DNA from: Nephromyces sp. MM_2019
Lineage: Eukaryota; Apicomplexa; Aconoidasida; Nephromycida
DNA: 11,009 nt
Direction: 5' to 3'
Assembly: GCA_015657535.1 (NCBI GenBank)
Contig: JADHZB010000133.1
Coordinates: 1-11,009, forward strand
A program made the position numbers and the translations under genes. The notes under the pieces are model-generated. The model worked only from the letters and a program-made list of their open reading frames with translations, made no database searches and was not told where the DNA came from. Below are positions 1-6,653 of the stretch, in pieces (position 1 is the stretch's first letter; each line of letters starts with the position of its first letter).

Positions 1-345
1 CTAAGCCAATCCCCCTCCCATGCACCTAAAACCCCCCTATACACCTCAGCCCCTGACATACGCCGAATCTCTTCAAAGTCCCTCTCACACACACGCAGCA
101 CCGACGAGCTCAACCGAATCGCTTCCCCCCTCAACTAAAGCTTCTACAAGAAAGGCAGTTGATGCGGCTCACACACACGCTCAAAACCTCCACACACACA
201 TTCTGCCTCCGCACACCAACTACCTTCACAACCGCAAGTCCCCTCCACGCACACCAGTTCCCTCCACCCGCACCAACTACCTTCACAACCGCAAGTTCCC
301 TCCTCACACCGACTCTCTCCACGCACACACTCCCTCTTCTTCGTT
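1..345. repeat. CA-rich low-complexity block with a 57-bp direct repeat
   Basis: The + strand is rich in CACAC, CCCTCC and CACGC runs with almost no TG. A stretch beginning CACCAACTACCTTCACAACC occurs at 214 and again at 271, with near-identical sequence for about 33 nt, so the period is 57 bp. Reading frames here give only Thr/His/Pro-rich or, on the other strand, Val/Cys-rich strings with no family resemblance, so I call no gene. It has the composition of the 3' arm of introns elsewhere in the window and could be the end of an intron whose start lies to the left. That is inference. Confidence 0.7.
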
Positions 346-600
346 AATAATTCTTAAATTTGAAGTTTTTTAGCGTTTAAAATACCCAAAAAAGTGGGTT
401 TGCACAACTTTTAGACTTTTTTTTGTTCCTTTTATGAAGAAGATGAAGATGTTAGCTAGAGAGATTATATATAGCAGCTGCTGTATGTACACTCACATTC
501 TTAGCTTTCAACTGAATTAAAAGAAAAAGCGAAATTTCTTATGTTCCCTTTTTTTATAAAGAATTTCTTCATTTTTTGGAGAGGAGGGATGCGTGTTTTT
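346..600. other. AT-rich non-repetitive island, no recognised gene
   Basis: This is unique AT-rich sequence between a CA block and a TG block, the position exons occupy inside the two recognised genes. It holds a short + strand frame opening at ATG 434 (MKKMKMLAREI...) that meets a GTATGT donor-like site at 483-488, and poly-T runs at about 417-424 and 548-555. The 440-462 stretch resembles part of NOG2 exon 1 (about 6698-6720), which may be chance. A promoter, leader exon or start of an unknown gene are all possible. None is shown. Confidence 0.3.
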
Positions 601-1000
601 GTGGTGGTGCGAGCATGTGTGTGTGTGTTTTCCTTTCTGCATGTATTCGTCTGTGTGTGTGGATCTCTATGTGTACATCCATCCGTGTGTGTGCCTGCAC
701 CTGTGTGTGTGTGGATCTCTGCGTGTACATGCATCTGTATGTGTGGATCTCTGTGTGTGCGTGTATGTGCCGCTATGCATCTCTATGTATAAATCTGTGT
801 ATTTGCCTGCATGTGTATGTGTGTGTGCATACCTCTCCATGTTTGTGCATCTCCCCCCGTGTGTGTGCATCTCTCTCTACGCATCTCCCCCAGTGTATGT
901 GCACCTCTGTGTGTGCATCTCTCTCTACGCATCTCTCTGTCCGCATCTCTCTCTGTGTTTTTCTATGTATATCTCTATCTCTGTGTCTGTGTGTGTTTAC
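601..1000. repeat. TG-rich low-complexity block with a 48-bp direct repeat
   Basis: The + strand is TGTG-rich, mixed with GGATCTCT and GCATCTCTCTCTACGC modules. TGTGGATCTCT recurs near 658, 710 and 739. A module of about 25 nt starting at 863 is repeated at 911, a period of 48 bp. The long open frames here are Cys/Val/Ser strings created by the repeat and are not genes. Paired with the CA block at 1258-1450, this has the TG-then-CA order of the FGH and NOG2 introns, so the two could bound an intron in the FGH 5' leader. Confidence 0.7.
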
Positions 1001-1257
1001 TTTCACATGAAAATCAGCTTGCACACTAGGCAAGTAGCGACAGAGCGCCTTCTCCTGCACACACGTAGTCGTAAAAGCTTGCTGCTAAGTGTATGTACAT
1101 GACCTGAATAATAAGTGTAAGCAGCTGTTTGTTTGAAAGCAGTGATTTCTGTGTGTGTGTGATAACGAACTGTGAGAGTAGCTGCTCTGTGGATATATGT
1201 ACACTCAAGAAACTGAGCAGAGCCTTTTTGTGCGAAATATACTCACATATACTACCC
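1001..1257. other. Unique sequence between TG and CA blocks, nothing recognised
   Basis: This is non-repetitive DNA with one short TG run at 1151-1161. Two sequences ending TATGTACA occur (about 1091-1099 and 1195-1203), resembling half of the palindrome found in the introns. I see no protein family, tRNA or other structured RNA. Confidence 0.4.
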
Positions 1258-1450
1258 CACACGCACGCACAAACACACAGACTTCCCCACACACATTCAC
1301 CCCCACACCCGCTCTACCTGCACTACTACCACCTCTACATGCGCTACAGCTTCCTCACGACCCCTCACTCTGCCCACCACCCTGCGACCTACACATATCC
1401 TCCAAACGTCCCGTTTTGCACACACTCTCGCAGCTGCCCCCCAATGCTTT
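1258..1450. repeat. CA-rich block upstream of FGH
   Basis: The + strand carries CACAC, CCACAC and pyrimidine-rich runs up to about 50 nt before the FGH start codon. It is followed by a GTATGTGTGTGTG stretch (1455-1467) and by CTATTAG at 1488-1494, a good acceptor-like end 7 nt before the ATG. The block could be the 3' arm of a leader intron ending at 1494. No transcript evidence is available. Confidence 0.6.
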
Positions 1451-1501
1451 CCGTGTATGTGTGTGTGAAATCACCTTTCTGCTCATACTATTAGGAAGAA
1501 G

Positions 1502-4030
1502 ATGGAGAAGTACGCCGTTCATCGAGTCTATGGTGGGACCCTCTATCGCTGCCGTCATACCTCTTCTACCCTGGGAGGTTTGATTGCAAACTTCTCCGTC
1601 TTCATGCCCAGCGAAGCAGCTGAAGGGGGGAAGAAGGTGCCGATGATTTACTTCCTCTGTGGGTTAACTGCTAGTGATGAGAACTTCGTCTTGAAATGTG
1701 CACACGCTTTCAAGAAGCTGAATGAGCTTGGAATCGGTGTGTGTGTGGGTATATATGTGTTTTTGAGGATGTGTGTGTGATAGAGGTGCAGTATGCTGTG
1801 TGTAAAACTGATTACCATATCGTGTGTTCGTGTGCTTTCGTGTGTGTGTTTATTTGTTTCTTGGTGTATAATTACTATATGGTTTATTGTATATATACAC
1901 TACATCTCACACACTGTAGGAATTGCTATTCCCGACACTTCACCGAGAGGGGCCAACATTGAAGGAGAAGAAGATGTTTTCTACTTTGGAACTGCTGCAG
2001 GGTATTATCTGAATGCTACCCAGGTAGGGTGTGTGGTGGTTGTAGAGCTGTGTGTGTGGTGGTTGTAGAGCTGTGTGTGTGGTGGTTGTAGAGCTGTGTG
2101 TGTGGTGATTGTAGAGCTGTGTGTGTGGTGGTTGTGGAGCTGTGTGATGTGGGTGTGATATGCATGTCAACCCCCTGTATGTGTCTATCCCTTCTCTCTC
2201 TTTGCCCCTGTAAATACTACCTCCCCTATATCTGTGTGTGTGTATTACTATGAAGATTTCTGCACACACTCAGATAATGGGCTTACTATATATTTCCCCA
2301 CGAAACTATCCAAGAGGGAGGCGATGGCCTTCTTTTGTTTGTTAGTAGATGGTGATAGAAGGGTGATGCTAGCTTTTAGTCCTGCAAAACGCTAGGCTAC
2401 TAGCTCAAGTTGAAGAGGTTTCTACGTAATGATAGTATTGTAGAGGTGACTTGCTGTGTGTGGCTTTTGCCCATTTCCCATTGAAAGGAGTTCTCTCGCG
2501 GGGAGCTCTCAGACTCAAAAAAGCTCACACACATAGGAACAAGCTCTCACACACGCTCCCACTCGCACGCACACAATTTCTCACACGCACTCGCATTTGC
2601 ACACGCTCCCACACGCACGCACACTCACACTCAAGCTCTCACGCACACTAACACTGGCTTGCACTTATTGGGTATTGAAACCTACAAACACATGCTTTTC
2701 CTGATAACTTCACGCACGCAGGGTTTCTCTTACACAGATCTTCAGCAACTGCAAGCTTGACACACACACCTTGCACATCGTGATACATTCAAAGCATCTG
2801 CTGACACACAAACACACACACTTCACAGGAACCATGGAGCAAATACTATAAAATGGATGATTATTGCACTAAAGAGCTTATAGAGCTGGTAGAGACGAAC
2901 TTCCCTGTTGAGAAGGCTAATCGCTCGATCATGGGGCATTCAATGGGTGGCCATGGAGCCTTGATCCTAGGCTTGAAGCATCATGAGCTCTACAAGTGTG
3001 TGAGTGGTGAGTAAGGTTTTCCCTGTGTCTAAGTGGGTGTGTGTGTGTCTGTATGTGTCGGAGTATCCATGTGTCTGCGTATATCTGTGTGAGTCTGTAT
3101 GTCCTTCTGCTTTTTATTATTGTATTTGATGAATGTTACAGGACCGTTACTCACATTTCTGTCTTCCATCTCTGCTTAAAGTCACTCAATATCCTGTGTG
3201 TGTGTGTGTGTGTAGCTTTCTTCATGCAGTCACTTCTTTCACCCTTCTGCTGCTGTATCAAACCTCTAGTCTTCAACAAGGCAAAATTTTGCTCGGTGTG
3301 TGTACACCCACTTACTTCTTCAATTTTATTCTGATGTATGCACACTGAGCGAATTTGCATGTGTGTGTGTGTTCTGCTGAGTTACCTGCTGGATGAGTGG
3401 CGGTGTACATACACCTACCATACCTTTTGATTCTACAGCTTTCGCCCCCGTCGCTGCCCCGTCTAGTATGCTGTGGGGGCACTACGCCTTCAGTCGATAT
3501 CTAGGCGATGATGAGACTTCCTGGAAGGACCACGATACTGTTGAGCTGCTGAAGAAATATAAGGGGCCTGATCTTCATCTCAAGATCGATCTTGGAAGTG
3601 AAGATGGTGTGTGTGATGCTCTTTGTGGCCTGTGTATGGTGGTGCTGTTTGTGGGCTGTGTGTGGTGTATATCTCTATGTGTGTTGCTATGTGATGATGG
3701 AACTTGTGGTTATGTGAATCTTATGGTGTGTGTGTGTGTGAGTAACTCTTGTCTTCATCTGATGAAGACATGAACCCACCAACACACACACAGATAACCT
3801 CGCCCCCCCACACACATACCCCCTCCCCACACACATGCGCACTCTCTTTTTCTTCAGGTTTCTTCACTCCCGTCAATTTGCTCCAGTCGGACTCGATCCC
3901 AGCAGCATGTAAAGCTGCAGGCTTAACAGTAGACTTCAACTTGAGGGAGGGATATGATCACTCCTTCTTCTTCGTTCAAACATTCATTGATGAGCATCTG
4001 GAGCATCATGCTAAGTATTTGAAGGCTTAA
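1502..4030 (+). CDS. ESD: S-formylglutathione hydrolase (esterase D family), five exons, complete
   Basis: Exons are 1502-1736, 1920-2023, 2829-3006, 3439-3606 and 3858-4030: 858 nt, 285 aa, close to the 282 aa of human ESD. The enzyme hydrolyses S-formylglutathione to glutathione and formate, completing glutathione-dependent formaldehyde detoxification, normally in the cytosol. Visible features are DTSPRG (84-89), the nucleophile elbow GHSMGGHG with Ser151 (149-156), Asp228 in GSEDG, His263 in EGYDHSFFF, and the C-terminal HHAKYLKA. Ser151, Asp228 and His263 form the expected alpha/beta-hydrolase triad. No signal peptide, membrane segment or peroxisomal tail is seen. ATG 1502 is chosen because an in-frame TGA lies at 1466-1468 and the N-terminus matches family length. 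Every junction is GT...AG and keeps frame. Odd point: the family's GLTC is GLTA here (Ala57). The identity is firm; the splice sites are inferred from homology. Confidence 0.96.
1737..1919 (+). other. FGH intron 1 (183 nt, phase 1)
   Basis: The donor is GTGTGTGTGTGG, directly the start of a TG-rich stretch, and the acceptor is ACACTGTAG. Splicing restores LGIG-IAIPDTSPRG, as in the family. A 12-bp palindrome TGTATATATACA lies at 1888-1899, 20 nt before exon 2, with a short CA-rich piece (CTCACACAC) after it. If retained, the frame runs into Val/Cys-rich sequence and then stops. Confidence 0.9.
2028..2142 (+). repeat. 23-bp minisatellite, five copies, in FGH intron 2
   Basis: GAGCTG recurs exactly every 23 bp, starting at 2045, 2068, 2091, 2114 and 2137. 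Each unit is a TG run, GGTGGTTGTAG and GAGCTG, with only single-base differences (GGTGATT in the fourth, GTGGAG in the fifth). It sits a few bases inside the donor and makes up the GT-rich 5' arm of this intron. Confidence 0.92.
2525..2650 (+). repeat. CA-rich 3' arm of FGH intron 2
   Basis: It is built from CTCACACAC, GCACGCACAC and CACACGCTCCCAC modules, with AAGCTCTCAC occurring twice (about 2539 and 2633). The + strand composition is complementary to the TG minisatellite near the donor of the same intron. Confidence 0.75.
3007..3438 (+). other. FGH intron 3 (432 nt, phase 1)
   Basis: The donor AGTG|GTGAGTAAGG is the strongest classical donor here, and the acceptor is TGATTCTACAG. Splicing gives KCVSAFAPV, as in the family. 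TG runs lie at 3038-3053, 3197-3214 and 3361-3371. Two near-palindromes, GGTGTGTGTACACC (3295-3308) and GGTGTACATACACC (3402-3415), lie in the 3' third, the second 23 nt before exon 4. There is no long CA arm. Confidence 0.92.
3607..3857 (+). other. FGH intron 4 (251 nt, phase 1)
   Basis: The donor is GATG|GTGTGTGTGATG and the acceptor TTTTTCTTCAG. Splicing joins GSED to GFFTPVNLL. The 5' part (3607-3740) is TG-rich, and 3776-3840 is CA/C-rich. A hairpin-forming core lies between them (separate entry). Confidence 0.93.
3726..3792 (+). other. Predicted intronic hairpin: TG arm, 21-nt inverted repeat, CA arm
   Basis: A 15-nt GTGTGTGTGTGTGTG run (3726-3740) faces an 11-nt ACACACACACA run (3782-3792), giving up to 11 consecutive Watson-Crick pairs. 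Between them, 3750-3770 is an inverted repeat with 10-nt arms (TGTCTTCATC and GATGAAGACA) around a single T. In RNA the innermost pairs must open to form a loop, leaving about 8-9 bp. The two stems are separated by about 9-11 unpaired bases on each side. The pairing is read directly from the sequence; folding in the cell is inference. Confidence 0.7.
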
Positions 4031-4136
4031 GCATTGCCTAGGCTGCTGTGTGTGTGTGTGTGTGCAGATTATACGCTGTGGGAGAAGAAGAGCAAAGAAA
4101 AAAGCAAGCACATAGAGGTGCAAAAAATAGAGGCGC
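4031..4136 (+). other. FGH 3' flank, probable 3' UTR
   Basis: A pure TG run (4047-4064) begins 17 nt after the stop codon, followed by purine-rich sequence (GAGAAGAAGAGC...). No AATAAA signal is seen. The true 3' end of the transcript cannot be placed. Confidence 0.35.
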
Positions 4137-4380
4137 ACATGCACACACGGGCGCACACACATGCACATGCAAGTACGTAAATCAACTCACACAGACATCA
4201 ACTCACACTTATCCACACACATATACAGATGAAATCGCAGCCCCCAACACACGCACCTCGACAGACACGCCCACAGATACACATCCACACACACATCAAC
4301 TCACATCCACACACACATCAACTCACATACACACCCACATCAACTCACATATACTACCACAGACTACCACACATAGATCT
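4137..4380. repeat. CA-rich block with a 22-bp tandem repeat
   Basis: CATCAACTCACAT starts at 4294, 4316 and 4338, a 22-bp period, with looser copies of ATCAACTCACAC at about 4181 and 4196. The frames here give Thr/His strings only. With the TG run at 4047-4064 it repeats the TG-then-CA order seen in the introns. Confidence 0.85.
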
Positions 4381-4750
4381 AGGTGTATGTACACCTACTT
4401 GTGTGTTGTGTATCTCGTAGTGTGTAGAAGCTTGGCAAGAAGGAAATACCTATAGCTTGAAGTGTGCATTGACATGATACCCACTTACATGAGTGGTAGC
4501 ACACACACGGGAAGCAGCCTGAGCTTTAGTGCACGTGCTTAGAAGCCCTGCTATCATAACAAGCTAACACACATACATACAGTGAGGTATGTTATACGCT
4601 GCAGCCGCAGTAGCTGAAGTCCTCACACTCTATAACTGCTTATAGAGTAACCAAACTGTCTGTGTGTGTAAGACCTTTTTGCTTGAATGCCGATCGATAC
4701 TCTATATTGTAGTATGCTGCATATTCTCATCTCTAGCAGCGTTAATATGT
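4381..4750. other. Non-repetitive island, no recognised gene
   Basis: It starts with a 16-nt near-palindrome AGGTGTATGTACACCT (4381-4396). A frame after GTGTAG (4423-4428) reads KLGKKEIPIA and stops, which could be the tail of a spliced frame but is too short to judge. It also holds a perfect stem-loop at 4627-4648. I recognise no protein or RNA family. Confidence 0.3.
4627..4648. other. Perfect 9-bp stem-loop
   Basis: ACTCTATAA (4627-4635) and TTATAGAGT (4640-4648) are exact reverse complements around the tetraloop CTGC. It lies outside the TG/CA tracts, so it is not a by-product of the repeats. Its function is unknown. Confidence 0.7.
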
Positions 4751-4905
4751 ATGTCATGAGGAAATCTATTTGTATGTGTATTGGGAGGTGTGTGGGAGAG
4801 GTTTTGCTGGGTAGGGCTTTGTGTGCCTAGGGATTGGTGGTGTGTGTGAGGATGTGGAACATTGCGGTGTGTGTGGGTGTGTGTGCGCGTGTGTGTGGAG
4901 GCCTG
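4751..4905. repeat. TG-rich block between the genes
   Basis: This is TG/GGTG-rich on the + strand, densest at 4848-4898. It is followed by a unique stretch (4906-5040) and then a long CA block, the same order as the recognised introns. Confidence 0.65.
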
Positions 4906-5040
4906 TGAGGCTGTGGAGTGTTCTAAAGTGTTCTGTAAACGACAGAGCTTAGTGAATATAGGGTGATCGTTCATTAAGACTACCCTGAAGTTCTGTATAA
5001 CTGACTGGAGTTGGCTGAGGATGCGTTTTCATTGAGACAT

Positions 5041-5645
5041 TGCACACGCACACACGGGTACAATGGTCACACACACTCACACAAGGGTCAAACGCACTAA
5101 TTTCACACAACAAAGTGTTACACACACTACTGTTACACACGCTGCTTTTACACACGCAGGTGGCGCATACACAAGATCTATTGCACTCACTTCCTCTGTC
5201 ACTACATAGATACAAGTGCCACACACAGAGCGGGTCGCACACACATATACTGAAGCGTTATCTTTGCCTAGTCATACGAGAGTGCTCTCTATTCTCTGCA
5301 TCTCATAACGCTAGGAAGCCTAGTCATACTCTTAAGCTCACACATGACGTCACGTACAGTATGACTTCCTCATGTGTGTGTGCTCACAGCTAGGCATATC
5401 CGCACACGCATGCTGCAAGCTAGAGCTGAATGGGTGCTCCCATATGTGTGTCCGAACACACAAGTTGACAGAATTGAGGGTGCACAAACTTATGATTACT
5501 TGCTTCCCAGTGCACGAATACCCACACACACGCGCACCCTACGCGCAAATCCACACACTAGCAGACCAAGATGCACCCGTACACACTAGCAGAATAACAT
5601 ACACTAGGACACACACCGACATCCATACTTTTACATGCACACACT
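5041..5645. repeat. CA-rich block between the genes
   Basis: Spaced CACAC runs extend across about 600 bp, including a short array of TTACACACAC(T/G)CTG units at about 5118-5157. Some unique sequence lies inside it (5260-5390). Open frames here are repeat-driven or lack any family resemblance. It could be the 3' arm of an unrecognised intron that started with the TG block at 4751-4905. Confidence 0.6.
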
Positions 5646-5790
5646 AAAGCTTTGGCCTCCGTAGCCTGCCTCGTCATGCGCTTCTCAGAGGAGGCAGCAG
5701 CTGCTTTTATATACCAAACGAAGGGATCTGCTATACCACCCTTAAGCGCCCTCTATCCATACACAACTCTGTAGATTATGCTAGAGAATA
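5646..5790. other. Possible exon, strand and product undetermined
   Basis: This non-repetitive, relatively GC-rich island sits between a CA block and a TG block, where exons occur in FGH and NOG2. On the + strand a frame stays open from CTAAAG (5644-5649) to a GTGTTGTGTG donor-like site at 5792, reading FGLRSLPRHALLRGG... to ...SVDYAREY. On the - strand a frame reads ADPFVWYIKAAAASSEKRM... up to a GTGTGTGTGC donor-like site at 5644. Only one can be right, and neither may be. I recognise no family. Confidence 0.25.
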
Positions 5791-5879
5791 TGTGTTGTGT
5801 GTGTGTGTGCATGCTTGTGTGCGTGTCTGTGTGCGTGTGTGTGGGTTTATGTTGGTGTGTGTGTATGCGATTTGTAGCT

Positions 5880-6022
5880 TTACCTATCAGCAACTTCTCC
5901 AAGGGAACTTCTCAACCCCAAACTTAGCCCTCTTTTCTGTATGTGCAACACACACACGCACACACAGCAGGCGTTTGGACTCCCCTGACGCACAGCTGAC
6001 TCTTAATGCAGCCCCCCTTTAA
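5880..6022. other. Possible second exon region, undetermined
   Basis: After a TG block (5791-5870) comes CTATCAG and a + strand frame reading QLLQGNFSTPNLALFS, up to GTATGT (5940-5945), then a small CA run and GCAG. Further on, a frame RRLDSPDAQL... ends at TAA 6020-6022. The - strand is also open in parts, between CATACAG and a GATAG|GTAAAG donor-like site. It might belong with the 5646-5790 island. No family is recognised. Confidence 0.2.
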
Positions 6023-6339
6023 AGGTCTTCATCCACGAGCTCCACCCCCCAAATAACCAATGTTATAAACCATCTCCACCCTTGAACAGCCACCCCTCAA
6101 TCACCCCCCCAAGGGAATAGCCACCACCTCATCATCTTCAGCCATGTCTTCCCGACTGTTAAAACTATCAAATTAGCGGGGAGATTTTCTCCCCTGAGCG
6201 CCCTGCGGTTATTGCCTTCCTCTTCTTTATCTTCATCATCTTAATCTTCATCTTCTTGAAGCTCCGCAAAATCCCACTTTTCTCTCGAACATCCCACGCA
6301 ACGTCTTCAACTGTAAAAACTTCCTCAAAATCTTTTGTT
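6023..6339. other. C-rich and TC-rich intergenic sequence upstream of NOG2
   Basis: This holds C runs (6045-6050, 6103-6109) and repeated TCTTCATC. A short - strand frame starts at ATG 6145 (MAEDDEVVAIPLGG, then stop); it looks codon-like but I could not extend it. A 17-bp inverted repeat, GGGGAGA TTT TCTCCCC, lies at 6178-6194. No gene is called. Confidence 0.35.
6178..6194. other. Inverted repeat with 7-bp GC-rich arms
   Basis: GGGGAGA (6178-6184) and TCTCCCC (6188-6194) are exact reverse complements around TTT, about 460 bp before the NOG2 start codon. It could be a protein-binding palindrome or a hairpin. The sequence does not decide. Confidence 0.55.
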
Positions 6340-6653
6340 CACCTTTTTTGATTATTTTTGAGGGTTTTGAGAAGCTTTTGAGGTTTTTTTGCGGACTAAC
6401 TCGTTTTCTGACGAAATTCTTTGGTTTTTGCTGCTTTTTTGATGTTTTTCCTTCATTTTTGATATTTTTTGATATTTTCCCCCCTTTTGAGTTGATATTT
6501 TTGCTCTTCAGTTGATTCTTCCGCTTTTTTAAATATTTTTCCGTCTTTTTTGATGTTTTTTCTGCTTTACAGATGCCATTTCTGCTTCTTTGATGTTTTC
6601 TTCTGATTTCATCTTCTAAAGCATCGAAACATTAGTTTCTGGTTTCTTGCAAG
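6340..6653 (+). promoter_or_regulatory. T-rich tract upstream of NOG2, putative promoter or 5' leader
   Basis: About 260 bp are dominated by T runs punctuated by GAT, with TTTTTGATGTTTTT or TTTTTGATATTTTT variants repeated (about 6434-6480, 6548-6560, 6587-6599). The composition is unlike the TG/CA tracts and occurs only directly before this gene. A short upstream frame, ATG at 6573 to TGA at 6593 (6 codons), would lie in the leader if transcription starts above it. No TATA box or start site can be fixed. Confidence 0.35.

Larger units (their letters stand above)
2024..2828 (+). other. FGH intron 2 (805 nt, phase 0)
   Basis: The donor is CAG|GTAGGGTGTG and the acceptor CTTCACAG. Splicing joins NATQ to EPWSKYYKMDDY, matching the family. 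The 5' part is TG-rich (2028-2160), the 3' part CA-rich (2525-2650 and 2758-2825), and the middle (about 2270-2520) is unique with no visible exon. It is the longest intron in the window and a clear case of the GT arm / CA arm layout. Confidence 0.92.

Noticed and set aside
434..520. ATG frame MKKMKMLAREI... as a gene, and its likeness to NOG2 exon 1
   Set aside because: Only about 16 codons before a donor-like site; the likeness is a short GATGAAGATG purine-rich word. Kept only as a note on the island.
541..1102. Long Cys/Val/Ser-rich open frames on the + strand (up to 169 codons)
   Set aside because: They come from TG-repeat DNA, which lacks stops in frame. All three frames look alike and no family is recognisable.
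2028..2142. CRISPR-like array
   Set aside because: Units are contiguous 23-mers without unique spacers, inside an intron of a eukaryotic gene.
3691..3762. Possible box C/D snoRNA in FGH intron 4 (GTGATGA at 3691, CTGA at 3759)
   Set aside because: No terminal stem forms around the boxes, and the CTGA falls inside the inverted repeat. The box words are short enough to occur by chance.
4048..4455. 135-codon Thr/His-rich frame after FGH
   Set aside because: It is the CA repeat block read as protein, with no domain or sensible composition.
4906..5040. Minus-strand frames (MNDHPIFTKL... and others) between a TG and a CA block
   Set aside because: The position between TG and CA is the middle of an intron in this window's layout, there are no convincing splice sites, and no family is recognised.
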